Below the pieces are notes generated by a model. That model ran no database searches. It was given only the letters and a program-made list of their open reading frames with translations, and was not told the DNA's origin. Source: Paenibacillaceae bacterium (GTDB lineage: Bacteria; Bacillota; Bacilli; Paenibacillales; NBRC-103111). Taken from it: a stretch of 64,000 bases of DNA. Below are positions 1 through 9,912 of the stretch, piece after piece. Numbering within the stretch: position 1 is the stretch's first letter; the number at the start of each line of letters is the position of its first letter. Both the position numbers and the translations under genes were made by a program. The stretch covers positions 62,001 through 126,000 of the forward strand of contig JAQSYI010000027.1 in NCBI GenBank assembly GCA_029256185.1, given 5' to 3'.

Positions 1-87
1 AATAGGCTAGTCTATTCTTTTGGGCCAAGCATATAAATGATAGCACAAGGAGACACCTTGTAATATCTAATGGTGGAGGGAACAGGT

Positions 88-480
88 ATGGCTGAGGAAT
101 TTAACATTGCGGAAAATGTGGAAGCCGGCGAAGAGGAAGTATTGGAGTTGGAAGAGGCTGGAGATGCTGATGAGGCAACGGCCGAGGCGGAGTTGGATAA
201 CGATGCCTGGTTTGAAGCAGAAGAAGCCGCGGCGGACGAAGAGCTGGCTGAAGGCGTCGAGTATGTGAACGAAGATGAGGACTCCTACGATCTGGAGGCT
301 GTCTCGGAAGAGGACGAAGAAGAAGCGGATGACGAGGAACTGGAAGCAGAGTTCGAAGAAGACGATGAGGAACAAGCCGAAGAAGAAGCTATTGCTGAAG
401 AAACCGAGGATCCGGTGGCTGAAGAGCTGCTTGATGCAGAAGATGAAGCGCCGGAAGACGCTGCGGAAGTAGACGCCTAA
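88..480 (+). CDS. Small, extremely acidic hypothetical protein
   Basis: A 130-aa protein made almost entirely of Glu, Asp and Ala, with no recognisable domain, signal peptide or membrane segment. The ORF track starts at the ATG at 70, but that codon overlaps the ribosome binding site: GGAGGG at 75-80 lies 7 nt before the ATG at 88, so the start MAEEFN is preferred. The only structure visible is repeated Glu-rich blocks such as EEDEEEADDEELEAEFEEDDEE, probably disordered or weakly helical. It could be a polyanionic binding or buffering protein, but that is a guess. It is convergent with the FAD oxidoreductase and shares a terminator hairpin with it. A minus-strand ORF over the same DNA (67-375) is a composition shadow. 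Confidence 0.7.
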   Translation: MAEEFNIAENVEAGEEEVLELEEAGDADEATAEAELDNDAWFEAEEAAADEELAEGVEYVNEDEDSYDLEAVSEEDEEEADDEELEAEFEEDDEEQAEEEAIAEETEDPVAEELLDAEDEAPEDAAEVDA

Positions 481-520
481 CCTGACCGCATTCCTCGGCC
501 CCCTATCTGAAAAAAATATT

Positions 521-569
521 AAAAGCCATTCTCACAGGGCATCCTCTACCCTGGCAAGAATGGCTTTTT
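521..569. terminator. Bidirectional rho-independent terminator
   Basis: The inverted repeat AAAAGCCATTCT / AGAATGGCTTTTT has an inner CAGGG/CCCTG stem, with A- and T-runs on the two sides. It lies between two convergent genes, so it can serve both strands. Confidence 0.85.
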
Positions 570-580
570 GTTACGTTTTT

Positions 581-2548
581 TTAAAAACGCAGATTCCCCA
601 AAATCTCCACCGCATCCTTGACCAAAAGATAGGCTTCGCCGTTGCTCAGCTTCTGCTTGTCACTGATCAGCTTGACCGTCTCTTCCTTGAGCAGACTCTT
701 CGCTGTAAGCTCCTGCACTGCTTGCTCAGACTTGATGCTGAGGCCCGCTGCTCTGGCCAGCGTATAGGCGGCTTGCTCCAGAGTCAGAGGATCGCTCTTG
801 GCCTTCTCCGGTTCAATGCCTGCAACAGCATTGGCGGCAGTTCCTTTGAAAGCCTGGGGATAACGTTTCTTGGCCCCCGTAAGATGGTTGACGAACCGCT
901 GGGGATTGCTGGGCTTGTCCAGTTCCTCCGGCTTGAAATACACATTGCCGTAAGAGCCGTTGACCAGCCCCATGTACACCATAGCTTTGAGGCCTTCATA
1001 AGCCTTGTGGTCCATATAATCTTGCTTGGGAGGATTGTATGGCTGCAGGCTCATCCCGCCCTTGTTTGCCAACACCTGCATTTGGGCCACCATTTCCTTG
1101 GATTTGCTCATGTCACGGAAGCTGACATTATTATCGATAGCCACCTTGGCTGCCGCCCCTGCCGACTCCGCTACCGCCATTCCCAGGGGAATGACCCGGG
1201 CACTGCCGTGGGGAATTGTGTCATAGCTGGCTGAACGGCCTACCACCAGGACACCGTCCACCTTCTGTGGCACGATGCTGCGGAATGGCACTGCATATTT
1301 GTAAGGCTTCATGGACACCGCTCCCGGATCAGACGGATTGGTGCTCTGGATATCTACGGCATAGGAGCCAAAGCCCACCCGGTCCCATTGGTCCCGGTTC
1401 TCCAGAAGATCCGTGGTGGTCAAGCGGTATTCCCCGTAGATATGGCGCGTTTCCCGGACGTAAGGTTCGGGAGCCATGCCGTCCAGCTCCAGCTTGGAAA
1501 ACTCGGGATGCCTCTGCTTGATGAACTCCAGCACATGGGGGAGTTCCTGCTCCGCTACATCATAAGCCGCTTGGATCGATGCCGGGTCATACGGGTCCAC
1601 ATTGAACAGCTGCAAGGCGTTGATCAGAATCGTCCCGTCGTTGTTGCGCCCAATATTCAGACCGCGCATTCTGGCTTTGGTGGGATTCTGTGCCTTGTAT
1701 TCCTTGATATCGCCATACCCGGCGGCGGAATATGTATCAGCGCTGGTATCGCTGTTGTTGTCATTATCCAGATACTTGCGGACTTCCTTCCAGAAGCTGT
1801 CGTCCGCATTCTTTAAGCGGAAGACCACGGTAACAGCCATCAACGAGTCGGGATCGCCCAGATCCTCGCGCCCCTTGCTGTAAGGTGCTCCCGCCGCTAC
1901 GGCAATATCCCCGTCCTGGGTAGCGTCAAGCACTGCCTTGGCGGCAACGCGGCGCTTCTCGCCGTTCTCAAGGGTAATATCCAATGCATCCACCCGTTTG
2001 TTGTCGTCCTTGCTGTCGGACAGCACCGGCTCAATCGCCTGGGTTTTCAGCAGCAAATCGATATTCTTCTCATCGCGGACCAGCCTGTTGAACACATTGG
2101 CGGCTGTTGTCACATCGAAGGAAGTGCCTTCAATATGGTCGTAAAAATCCTGAAAGATCCCTTTGTTCAGCACATTGGGCTTGGGTGCAAGCCAATCGTA
2201 GGAATCCATATCGTAGTTATTGTCGAGGGAATTGAGCCAGCCCAGCGTCATGAGCCCGCCGAGAATCTCCCGGTCCCGTCCGTCCACCAGCAGTGTCTTC
2301 AGTCCGTTGCGGGCAGCGGATACCGCACCGGCGATTCCTTCCGGATCTGTGCCTACCACAATCACGTCATAGGCTTCCTTCGGTGCTTTGACCGCATGAA
2401 CCTTCTCCAGTTGCTGGACATCGGCTGTTTTATTATCCAGTCCGCCCCCGTATTTCTCCTTCCATACCAGATAGGGACCACCGATTACCAGAAGCAGCGC
2501 GAACATCAATCCGAGCATTACCCATTTGTTGCGAAACAATGACACCAT
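581..2548 (-). CDS. Membrane-anchored FAD-dependent oxidoreductase
   Basis: A 655-aa protein. One hydrophobic segment at about residues 12-30 anchors the N terminus. A Rossmann-type dinucleotide site follows at about 60-85 (DVIVVGTDPEGIAGA, a GTDPEG variant of GxGxxG), and a second FAD-contact segment lies near residue 430 (VVGRSASYDTIPHGSARV). This pattern fits the FAD_oxidored family (PF12831). The last about 65 residues (LTLEQAAYTLARAAGL ... LSNGEAYLLVKDAVE) look like an S-layer-homology-type helical module. The substrate is unknown; family members occur in extracytoplasmic redox and glycan contexts. It lies 14 bp downstream of hemZ on the same strand and is probably co-transcribed with it. 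The ATG is preceded closely by AAGGGGGA, so initiation at the next GTG codon is also possible. Confidence 0.8.
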   Translation of the reverse strand: MVSLFRNKWVMLGLMFALLLVIGGPYLVWKEKYGGGLDNKTADVQQLEKVHAVKAPKEAYDVIVVGTDPEGIAGAVSAARNGLKTLLVDGRDREILGGLMTLGWLNSLDNNYDMDSYDWLAPKPNVLNKGIFQDFYDHIEGTSFDVTTAANVFNRLVRDEKNIDLLLKTQAIEPVLSDSKDDNKRVDALDITLENGEKRRVAAKAVLDATQDGDIAVAAGAPYSKGREDLGDPDSLMAVTVVFRLKNADDSFWKEVRKYLDNDNNSDTSADTYSAAGYGDIKEYKAQNPTKARMRGLNIGRNNDGTILINALQLFNVDPYDPASIQAAYDVAEQELPHVLEFIKQRHPEFSKLELDGMAPEPYVRETRHIYGEYRLTTTDLLENRDQWDRVGFGSYAVDIQSTNPSDPGAVSMKPYKYAVPFRSIVPQKVDGVLVVGRSASYDTIPHGSARVIPLGMAVAESAGAAAKVAIDNNVSFRDMSKSKEMVAQMQVLANKGGMSLQPYNPPKQDYMDHKAYEGLKAMVYMGLVNGSYGNVYFKPEELDKPSNPQRFVNHLTGAKKRYPQAFKGTAANAVAGIEPEKAKSDPLTLEQAAYTLARAAGLSIKSEQAVQELTAKSLLKEETVKLISDKQKLSNGEAYLLVKDAVEILGNLRF

Positions 2549-2562
2549 TCCCCCTTCATATT

Positions 2563-4062
2563 CTATCCGTAACGAATCATAGCCTGCTCCAGCACCTTGA
2601 GCTTCCGTTCCGTATAATCCTTGTATGCCCCGTTATACACGGCAGGGTCCTTGGGATTCGGGAAGCGCTCCACCGCCCCGTCAGGAACGAGGATCTTGCT
2701 CACCGCTCCGCAGCCGAGTCCGATGATCGTCTGCCGCTCCTCCATCATGATGATGTTGTAGAGGCTTTCAAAGCCGGTCTGGGCATATCCCACATTCTCC
2801 TGATTGCCGAGAATATTCTTCTGACGGTACATGTAATAAGGGTTATATCCGTGAAGAGCCGTCCAATGCGACGTCATCCTCATCATCTCCTGAATTTCGT
2901 CCCGTTCTGCTACCTCATAGCTGTCCCGCTGCTGTGTAAGCCGCGAGGCGCGCTTGAAGGACAGCGTGTGCACGGTGAGAGATTCCGGAAGAAGTCTTTC
3001 CGTCTCCCGCAAAGTAAGCTCCAGCTCCCGGATTCCCTCATTGGGCAGACCGAGAATCAAATCCATGTTGATGTTGTTCATGCCGAGCTCCCGGCACAGC
3101 AGGAACTTCTCCACCGTTTCCTTGACCGTATGATGCCTGCCGATGGTGTCAAGCGTAGACTGTGTAAAACTCTGGGGATTGATGCTGATCCTGTCCACTC
3201 CCCAACGCTTCATCACCTCAATCTTGGCGGGAGTGATGGTGTCCGGTCTGCCCGCCTCCACCGTCAGCTCGCGGACCTTGGCCAGACCCGGCACCGCTTC
3301 ATGCATAGCCGCAAACAGGGCATCCATCTGGCCTGCTTCAATACTGGTGGGAGTCCCACCACCCCAATAGACCGTTGTTACTTTTAGACCCGCTTGCGTA
3401 AGCCATGAGCCAACCCGGAGGATCTCATAATGAAGTCCAGTCAGAAACCCGTCTACCAAACCGTTGCCGCGAATGTCATAGGCAGGGAATGTGCAATAGG
3501 CGCACTTGGTGGGACAAAAGGGAATTCCTATGTACAGGCTGACCTGCCTGTCCAGCGAGAACAGATCGGGAATGACCTGGATCTGTCTCTCTCCAATCTC
3601 CGTGAGCAGCCGCACCTTCTCCTCGGACAACAGATATTCCTCCCGCAGCTTCTCCCGGCATGTCTCCATCGGCTCCTGCATCATCATATTATGCAGCAGC
3701 TTCATAGGCCGCACTCCCGTGAGAATCCCCCACGGCTGCTCCATGCCCGTCGCTTCCTGCAAAGCCAGCAGCAAGGCCGCTCCCAGAGTGCGTTTGCGCT
3801 CCCGGCGCTGTTCCTCGTCTGTCCGCCCCTTCACGGGACGCCGTTCTGTCCTGACAATCGTCTGGCCGGTCCGCAGATCCTCATGCCGGACGGATGCCTC
3901 TATTACCGGGGACAAGGAAGATACAGCGATTTCCCCCCGCACGGCAAGCTCCGCCTGCTCAGGAGTCTCCACCCACTCCACCTCTTCATAGAAAAGCTTG
4001 CAGATATGATATATTTCGGTTAAAAAATCCTCAAATCCCACCCGCTCCAGAGCGATCTTCAA
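2563..4062 (-). CDS. hemZ: Oxygen-independent coproporphyrinogen III oxidase-like radical SAM protein HemZ
   Basis: A radical SAM enzyme of the HemN/HemZ family. The 4Fe-4S cysteine motif is CPTKCAYCTF near residue 180 (CxxxCxxC), followed by YWGGGTPTS, the family's SAM/glycine-rich segment. HemZ proteins (about 500 aa) carry a long N-terminal region before the radical SAM barrel, as seen here, which separates them from HemN/HemW. The likely role is anaerobic oxidative decarboxylation of coproporphyrinogen III in heme synthesis, although catalytic activity in this subgroup is not always established. The ORF track begins at a TTG at 4086, but AGGGGAGGG lies 6 nt before the TTG at 4062, giving MKIALERVG and 499 aa; this start is chosen. 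The FAD oxidoreductase follows 14 bp downstream. Confidence 0.88.
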   Translation of the reverse strand: MKIALERVGFEDFLTEIYHICKLFYEEVEWVETPEQAELAVRGEIAVSSLSPVIEASVRHEDLRTGQTIVRTERRPVKGRTDEEQRRERKRTLGAALLLALQEATGMEQPWGILTGVRPMKLLHNMMMQEPMETCREKLREEYLLSEEKVRLLTEIGERQIQVIPDLFSLDRQVSLYIGIPFCPTKCAYCTFPAYDIRGNGLVDGFLTGLHYEILRVGSWLTQAGLKVTTVYWGGGTPTSIEAGQMDALFAAMHEAVPGLAKVRELTVEAGRPDTITPAKIEVMKRWGVDRISINPQSFTQSTLDTIGRHHTVKETVEKFLLCRELGMNNINMDLILGLPNEGIRELELTLRETERLLPESLTVHTLSFKRASRLTQQRDSYEVAERDEIQEMMRMTSHWTALHGYNPYYMYRQKNILGNQENVGYAQTGFESLYNIIMMEERQTIIGLGCGAVSKILVPDGAVERFPNPKDPAVYNGAYKDYTERKLKVLEQAMIRYG

Positions 4063-4086
4063 TGAACACCCTCCCCTGCTTGGCAA

Positions 4087-4810
4087 TCAACGGCTCTGTC
4101 TTGCAAAAGGCCAATCTTTTTTAGTGTACCATATCGGCGCTCCTGATGAAAATATCGCTCCGGCTCTCTCTTGGCCCCCTCTTATGAAAACCCGGTTGAA
4201 GCCTCCCCGGAGAGGCTGCATAACGGAAGGTTTGCAGGTAAAAGGCACAAGTAGAGTCCATCTCATCTTTTTAACGGGAGATTCTCCTGTCGGTTTTGGT
4301 GGGTTTGGTGGGTTTGGTGCTATCATTTTGCTAACTGTTAGCGGTCGAGAGGAGCCGGAGTCGTGCTATAGCTGTAAAAATTGCCAGCTATTTGCGTAAC
4401 CCATAGTTAATCGACAAGTTCGGATTTACATGTAATTCTTTCGTAAAGGGAAATCTGGTCATATTATCGCAAGATTCTCCCTATAGTTGCGCTAAAGCGG
4501 ATCGCGGGCAACCCATTCATGGAATAATATGCAATACAATCTTACTGTTGTTGAGAAAAGGCTCTCCTCCTTCAGAAATATAAATTTTCTGATTTACCGA
4601 GAATAAACGCCTGACGGCGTCCTTTGCTGACGTGCGTTTGTCAAGAAGTCGAGCCGTTTCCCCGTTTGCCTCATTCTCTCACAGAATACACCACCGTTGA
4701 AGGCGGGTCAGGTTTGACACTTAACGTTTAGCCTTTCTACCCCGAAGCAACAGAATCCCGTTCCTTCATTCATCAGTGGTGCCGCACAGCGGGCATGTAA
4801 GTCTGCTAGA
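4087..4810. other. Gene-poor intergenic region
   Basis: No convincing gene was found. ORFs 4087-4326 (-) and 4124-4399 (+) lack ribosome binding sites and show no family resemblance. There is a short 9-bp tandem (TTGGTGGGT, about three copies near 4295-4320). Minus-strand frames near 4690-4800 contain scattered fragments with a CPLCGT-like stretch but many stops, too degraded to name. Confidence 0.5.
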
Positions 4811-4814
4811 GTGA

Positions 4815-4850
4815 AAAAGAACAAGGCGGACATAGTCCTCCTTGTTCTTT
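4815..4850 (-). terminator. Rho-independent terminator after the chemoreceptor gene
   Basis: Inverted repeat AAGAACAAGGCGGA / TCCTCCTTGTTCTT. Read on the minus strand it ends in a T-run, about 57 bp past the chemoreceptor stop. An imperfect about 32-bp direct repeat (GTTCTTTG...AGTTACAGGTG) overlaps its right side, to about 4903. Confidence 0.8.
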
Positions 4851-4906
4851 GTGTCGTACCGAAGTTACAGGTGCATAGTTCTTTGTTCGTGCCGCAGTTA
4901 CAGGTG

Positions 4907-6484
4907 TTATGTCCTGAATTTCCCCAGTTCCTGATTCAAAGAAACAGACACTCCTGACAGGGAATGGGACATCTCCAATGTGTTCCGCAGGCTCTCCCCT
5001 TCCGAATGCAGATGTTCCGCCACCTGACTGGCGGAATCGGCTGTAAACACGGCATAGCTTGAGACTTCCCCCATTGCGGCAACGGCTTCCCGTGAGCTCA
5101 CGGACATGGTTTCCACAAAAGAGGCGACATCGGCAATCTGCAAGCTGACTGCGCTAATCTGCTCTTTAATGCCATGGAAGGAATCCGTTGTCTTTCTGGT
5201 GGCCTCCAAGCCCTTGTCCGCCTCCTCAGCAACCTGTTCAATATTGGCAACCACACTGCCCATTTCCGGGCGGATATGATCGACAATGGCGGAGATGGAA
5301 CCGGCGGCTTGGCTGGACTGCTCCGCCAGCTTGCGGATTTCTCCCGCCACAATCGAGAAGCCCCTGCCGGCATCCCCCGCCCGCGCGGCTTCAATCGAAG
5401 CGTTCAATGCCAGCAGATTGGTCTGGTTGGCGATACCTTTAATTAACTCGGCAATATAGGTAATTTCCTCCGTCCGCTCAGCCAATGAAGTTATTTGCTC
5501 CGCTGTAGTATTAATTTTGCGCGTTACCGACTCAATGGAGCTTAATGTTTTCCCGACAACCTGTTCTCCGTGATTTGCTCTGTCCTGCATCATCCGGGAA
5601 CCAGATGATACTGCTTCGGCGCTTCCGGCAATACGCGCTATTCCCTGGGAAATACCTTCTATAGCCTTATAGATATGCTGAATATTGTCTTTTCCTGTAC
5701 GGGTATAAACATTAATCTCGCTCACCAGCATTGCTGCCTTGCGGTTGGTCTCGTAAGCAGAGGCATTGATGTCCTCCGCTTGAACCGAAAGCTCATGCAC
5801 ATGCTGCGAGGCGGTCTGGGCGTTATGGATCAGCAGCTTCAGTTGTCCGGTCATCCCCGCCACAGCCTGGTAGAGATCCCCAATCTCATCCCGGGACCGG
5901 GAGCCGAAGGACTCCATCTCCAGATCCACCGCCAAATTCCCGCCCGCTACCTGCGTCGCAACGTTCTTCAGCTTCTTGATGGGATGGGCCATATGCCGGT
6001 TGGAGAATCCCCATACCCCGGCCAGAGAACCGGCCATAACCAGGAAGCCGGCGCCTGCAATCCACATGAATGTGCGGTTTAAGCTGTCCAGCTCTTCCTG
6101 TACCGAAAAATAAGCCTCCACCCGGTACCCGGCTTCGTCCGCAAGAAAAACCGGCGCCTGTACCAGAAGCCGGCTCCCCTGCCTTGCCGCCGTTACCCTG
6201 AAGTCCGGCCCAGACTGGGCGGCTTCCCCGCCGCCTTCAACCAACCGGAGCTCCTTCATCTGCGGATTGCGGTTCTTCACCTTTTCCATCGCAGCTTGTA
6301 CATCGCTTGCAACCGCTGCCGGGGCGATCATCTCCGTCATAGCTCCGATTGCAACCGCGGCATAACGCTCCTGGCTGGAAATAACGGTACCTCTCATCTG
6401 AATATAGGTAAGTCCAGTTCCAAAGCCCACGATTAAGAGGGTGAAGACTGTTACGATGAGCATCATCTTCTTTGATATGGACAT
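4907..6484 (-). CDS. Methyl-accepting chemotaxis protein
   Basis: A 525-aa transmembrane chemoreceptor. TM1 is at about residues 7-27, a short extracytoplasmic sensor region runs from about 30 to 138 with no recognised fold, and TM2 is at about 140-161. A HAMP linker follows, then the cytoplasmic signalling hairpin, whose conserved tip is present ([20 protein letters not shown] and [18 protein letters not shown]). It would signal to CheA/CheW at the pole; the ligand is unknown. The ribosome binding site AAGGAGG overlaps the end of the diguanylate cyclase gene only 5 bp upstream, so the two are translationally linked. It is the last gene of a signalling run that also contains an EAL-HDOD protein and probably a two-component system, so its output may be tied to c-di-GMP. 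Confidence 0.92.
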   Translation of the reverse strand: MSISKKMMLIVTVFTLLIVGFGTGLTYIQMRGTVISSQERYAAVAIGAMTEMIAPAAVASDVQAAMEKVKNRNPQMKELRLVEGGGEAAQSGPDFRVTAARQGSRLLVQAPVFLADEAGYRVEAYFSVQEELDSLNRTFMWIAGAGFLVMAGSLAGVWGFSNRHMAHPIKKLKNVATQVAGGNLAVDLEMESFGSRSRDEIGDLYQAVAGMTGQLKLLIHNAQTASQHVHELSVQAEDINASAYETNRKAAMLVSEINVYTRTGKDNIQHIYKAIEGISQGIARIAGSAEAVSSGSRMMQDRANHGEQVVGKTLSSIESVTRKINTTAEQITSLAERTEEITYIAELIKGIANQTNLLALNASIEAARAGDAGRGFSIVAGEIRKLAEQSSQAAGSISAIVDHIRPEMGSVVANIEQVAEEADKGLEATRKTTDSFHGIKEQISAVSLQIADVASFVETMSVSSREAVAAMGEVSSYAVFTADSASQVAEHLHSEGESLRNTLEMSHSLSGVSVSLNQELGKFRT

Positions 6485-6489
6485 TCCAG

Positions 6490-7347
6490 TTAAGCCTCCT
6501 TATCCGGTTGGAGATTATTTCCCTGCATATAGTGCATCGCTTTGTCCGCCCGTTCCACTATGGCCGAGGCACTCTCCCCGTTCTCGGAATATAGGCTTGC
6601 GCCATAGCTGGCGCTTACCGGGATCATGTGCTCTTTGTAGGGAACTTCTATACACCGGATCAGAGCAGTTAGCTTGAGAATAATTTCACTTATTTCCGAA
6701 TAAGAAGGCACGGCGTTCATGCACACGGCAAATTCATCTCCGCCCACCCGGCCCACAACACCCCTTTTTCCGATGACACCGGTCAGGCTTCCCGCTATGC
6801 TAACAAGAACTCTGTCCCCTCCCTCGTAACCGTATTCGGAGTTAATCCGCTTGAAATCATCGATATCAATATACACAACCATAAGCGTATGCGACAGCTT
6901 GTCAGCTTCATTAACGGTCATCTCTACTTTTTCCAGGAAAGCTCTGCGGTTCAATGCTCCTGTCAAGGAATCATGCGAGGCGCGGTATGCCAATTGCTTT
7001 AACTTACGGCTGGAGGCGGTAATATCCACGATTGTCAGGAGCACAACAGACCGGAAGCGCCCGCCGACAGGACGGCCGTCAATCCGGTACTCCCGGCGCA
7101 ATCCAGCCTGGCACAATGAAATGTCGAGTCCATGAAATTCCCGGTAATCCTTCAACTTCTGCATGATAAGGGGATTGTCGAGGATGAGGGAGTCTGCCGG
7201 CTTGAAGGGTTCGGATTCAAGCAGATGCCTGGCTTGGAGGTTGGCACTCAGAATAAGGCCTTCACCAGTCACCGTCATCATGGCGACAGGGTTCTGCTCG
7301 AACAGCTTCTCATAATGGAATAAATGAAAATTCAGCATATTATTCAA
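6490..7347 (-). CDS. PAS-GGDEF diguanylate cyclase
   Basis: A 285-aa protein with an N-terminal PAS-like sensor (about residues 10-110: [20 protein letters not shown]) and a C-terminal GGDEF domain. The catalytic loop RVGGDEF and the substrate/metal segment [18 protein letters not shown] are intact, so synthesis of c-di-GMP from two GTP is expected. The allosteric RxxD inhibitory site usually found just before GGDEF is not visible ([13 protein letters not shown]), suggesting weak product inhibition. The tracked ORF opens at a GTG (7365) without a ribosome binding site; GGAAGGA lies 6 nt before a TTG at 7347, which is preferred, with the ATG at 7338 as an alternative. It sits between an EAL-HDOD gene and a chemoreceptor gene, with gaps of 22 and 5 bp. 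Confidence 0.88.
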   Translation of the reverse strand: MNNMLNFHLFHYEKLFEQNPVAMMTVTGEGLILSANLQARHLLESEPFKPADSLILDNPLIMQKLKDYREFHGLDISLCQAGLRREYRIDGRPVGGRFRSVVLLTIVDITASSRKLKQLAYRASHDSLTGALNRRAFLEKVEMTVNEADKLSHTLMVVYIDIDDFKRINSEYGYEGGDRVLVSIAGSLTGVIGKRGVVGRVGGDEFAVCMNAVPSYSEISEIILKLTALIRCIEVPYKEHMIPVSASYGASLYSENGESASAIVERADKAMHYMQGNNLQPDKEA

Positions 7348-7369
7348 ATATTTTCCTTCCAACACGTAT

Positions 7370-8590
7370 TTATGCCATATCGCAGCAATTGGCCCATATA
7401 GCAGCCTCTGTATAAGCCTCCTTCACCAGTTCCAACGGAACGGGAAGGGATTCGGACAAGGCTTGCAGCTCTCTCCATCTTCCCTGTTCATACGCCAGCA
7501 TGAGTTGAAAATAGACAGACATCAGACCGTTGTCATAGCTGCCCGACATCACCCGCTTAGCTTGTTCTCCCATTGGCAGTTCGGGTAACAGGCTGCCTAA
7601 CTCGCATCCGGTCAATATATCAATCATGGACAGGAGTCCTAGAGTGAAGAACTCTGTCTTGTGTTGCCCGAACCCGCTCTTCTCACAAAGCAGCTCCAGA
7701 AACTTGGCCCTTTGCACACTTGTCTTGATGATGACATCCTGGTTGTTCCCGCCTGTCTTTCGCAATGCAGTAATAAAGGCCCACTTTTTCAATTCCTTTA
7801 ATCCCATGGTCAGAGCGGCCCGTTTTACGGAAGTGACCCGGTTCCCCCGGTAATAATAAACCGTATTTGCAATTTTCAGAATTTCATAGGTAAAGGCAAC
7901 ATCTCTTTGAATAATATCCACAAGCTCGTCAAAGTCAGGCTCTTGTTTCTCCAATACCTTGATCAGCTGCAGATGGCTTATTGTGGAAGGGGGAATGCCC
8001 TGGGTATGGACCAGCACCGGCTTGCAATAATAGTAGCCTTGAAACAAACTGTAGCCCATATTGAAGGCCGTTTGATGCTCTTCCCGTGTTTCAACCTTTT
8101 CGGCGAGAAAGCGGATTTTCCCGTTCCCGTACCGTTTGACAATCCCCATGCGCTCCGCATTGCCCGAGGTAAGCCGGAAGTCCACCTTGATGATGTCAGC
8201 CAACTCAATTAATGCTTCATAACCGGGTTTAAAGACGAAATCATCCAGTGCGATGGTATAACCGCTGTCCTTAAGATTCCGGCATGCTTTTACCACTGCC
8301 TCTGTAGGCTCTACGCTCTCCAGAATTTCAACTACCAGCTTATCTCTTGGAAACAGGGTCGCTGTCTTTTGCAGGAGCATGGTGGATGTGAAATTGATCC
8401 ATGCTTTTTTGTTGCCGGATATCGCTTCAAAGCCCATTGAGAGGAAGCTGGCCGCCATAACCTGGGATGTTGCCATATCTCCGTCCTTGCTCTGGTACAA
8501 CTTGCTTTCTTCTTCACGGTATAACAGTTCATACCCATAGATGCGGTCGATTCTGTCGATGATCGGCTGTCGGGCAAATAATAACGGCAT
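7370..8590 (-). CDS. EAL-HDOD signalling protein (YuxH/PdeH-like)
   Basis: 406 aa from the chosen start. The N-terminal EAL-type domain contains YGYELLYRE (the ExLxR signature) and a DDF motif near residue 126 (IALDDFVFKPG). The C-terminal half is an HDOD domain (YEILKIANTVYYY ... GLKELKKWAFITAL). This architecture and length match the B. subtilis YuxH/PdeH type, which is linked to c-di-GMP turnover; whether this copy hydrolyses c-di-GMP or only binds partners cannot be read from sequence. The tracked ORF starts at 8665, but AGGGG lies 6 nt before the ATG at 8590 (MPLLFARQPI), where homologues begin. It precedes a diguanylate cyclase gene by 22 bp, putting opposing c-di-GMP activities in one transcript. 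Confidence 0.85.
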   Translation of the reverse strand: MPLLFARQPIIDRIDRIYGYELLYREEESKLYQSKDGDMATSQVMAASFLSMGFEAISGNKKAWINFTSTMLLQKTATLFPRDKLVVEILESVEPTEAVVKACRNLKDSGYTIALDDFVFKPGYEALIELADIIKVDFRLTSGNAERMGIVKRYGNGKIRFLAEKVETREEHQTAFNMGYSLFQGYYYCKPVLVHTQGIPPSTISHLQLIKVLEKQEPDFDELVDIIQRDVAFTYEILKIANTVYYYRGNRVTSVKRAALTMGLKELKKWAFITALRKTGGNNQDVIIKTSVQRAKFLELLCEKSGFGQHKTEFFTLGLLSMIDILTGCELGSLLPELPMGEQAKRVMSGSYDNGLMSVYFQLMLAYEQGRWRELQALSESLPVPLELVKEAYTEAAIWANCCDMA

Positions 8591-8767
8591 GCAACACCCC
8601 TGTTTCCTTCCATTACCATAAATCATACCGTAAAAGCCGCCATATTGAAAAATCAGAAGAACCATCTTCCGCGTTTTTATCCTGTTATTCTATTCCTGCT
8701 TTATTAAGATTAGCCCGCAAATTCGAACAATTACGCCTAATAACGCGTTTTTTCTCGCGGATATCAT

Positions 8768-9889
8768 TTATTGCGGCAAAACGTCCACCCGCGGCAGCAG
8801 AAAGGTAAAAACCGTCCCCCATTCCGGATCGGACTGAAAGGTGACCTTCCCTCCCAGATAACGCTCTCCAAACAGCTTCATGCCGTAGGTTCCGTAACCC
8901 CGTCCTTCGCCTTTGGTGCTGAAGGAACGCTTGAATACCTGCAATTGCACCTCCGGAGGCATATATATCCTGTTGTGGACACGGATTGCAATACAGTCCC
9001 CGTCTTTTCGGGTTTGGACGCGGACGGCATCCATTCCTGAGGCCTCAGCAGCATTTTTCAGCATATTGCCCACTACCCGCCGGAGCAGCACCTGATCGCT
9101 TTCCACGAACGCATGGCAGTCCCATTCGTAGCTTATTTCCGCTGCCCGGTCCGTATTCCTCCGCACCGCCTCAATCATGGAGCTCATTATGCCGTTCAGA
9201 TAGACGGCCTCCATGTGAACAGCAAGCTCCCCTTTCTCGGCATTGACCAGATCGCGGTGACTCTGGATCTCATCAATAATCAGGTCAACGGCCTCTTGAG
9301 CGCAACCGCATAGTTCCTGCAGTTCCGGAAGATTGTCGGTGCCATGCGTCAATTCAATGAAGCCCCTGGCTGCCCCTGCGCTGTTAAGCAAATCATGAAG
9401 AAAAAGCTGTTCCAGCACCTTCTTCCGCTTCTCTTCGCTTATATCCCTTACCATGAACAGAACGGCATTCTGGCTGGCTTCGCCCGCAGGAGCTGCGTGT
9501 ATGGACAATTCATGGCTGTATGCAGGATGCTCGCCGTCTGAAGTGGTGAGCAAGCATTCCCTGGCAACAGGCTGCCCGGTCTGCTGCACCTCCAAAATGG
9601 CGTTATGGGCTCCGCAAACCGTACAATATGGGGTTGTTCCGCAGCCGCCGGGGGTTTTACAGGAGTGGATGCAGCGGAACAGCTCCCCGGGACGCCATCC
9701 CAGCCTTTCGTGAAGAGGGATAATACCGAGTATTTGAAGCAATCCGTTGTTGGAATAGATGATCTGCCGTTGTTGATTCAGCACCATGACCAGATAGGGG
9801 ATGATATGGAATAATTCCGGGATTGGACTGTTTTGGGAAAGCTCTTCTGCCTGCTGCAAGATCATCTCGCCGGATAACCGTGATCCCAT
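8768..9889 (-). CDS. PAS sensor histidine kinase with cysteine cluster
   Basis: A 373-aa soluble kinase with no membrane segment. A PAS domain lies at about residues 25-140 and contains the cysteine-rich insert CIHSCKTPGGCGTTPYCTVC, five Cys within 20 residues, which suggests a metal, Fe-S or redox sensor. The phospho-acceptor helix is FLHDLLNSAGAARGF near residue 165. The HATPase domain (about 255-370) has the N-box NMLKNAAEAS and G-box GRGYGTYG. It would phosphorylate the receiver protein encoded 23 bp upstream. The ATG at 9889 is chosen because AGAGGTG lies 6 nt before it; the track uses 9898. The short HDLLN acceptor is an uncommon H-box variant. The Cys-containing PAS is known to me from kinases of anaerobic and facultative bacteria; the signal itself is inferred. 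Confidence 0.85.
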   Translation of the reverse strand: MGSRLSGEMILQQAEELSQNSPIPELFHIIPYLVMVLNQQRQIIYSNNGLLQILGIIPLHERLGWRPGELFRCIHSCKTPGGCGTTPYCTVCGAHNAILEVQQTGQPVARECLLTTSDGEHPAYSHELSIHAAPAGEASQNAVLFMVRDISEEKRKKVLEQLFLHDLLNSAGAARGFIELTHGTDNLPELQELCGCAQEAVDLIIDEIQSHRDLVNAEKGELAVHMEAVYLNGIMSSMIEAVRRNTDRAAEISYEWDCHAFVESDQVLLRRVVGNMLKNAAEASGMDAVRVQTRKDGDCIAIRVHNRIYMPPEVQLQVFKRSFSTKGEGRGYGTYGMKLFGERYLGGKVTFQSDPEWGTVFTFLLPRVDVLPQ

Positions 9890-9912
9890 ATAGAACACCT
9901 CTTTTCTAAGGC

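Noticed and set aside
4087-4399. Pro/Lys-rich small ORFs on both strands
   Set aside because: The sequence comes from a short GGTTTGGTG repeat and lacks start signals.
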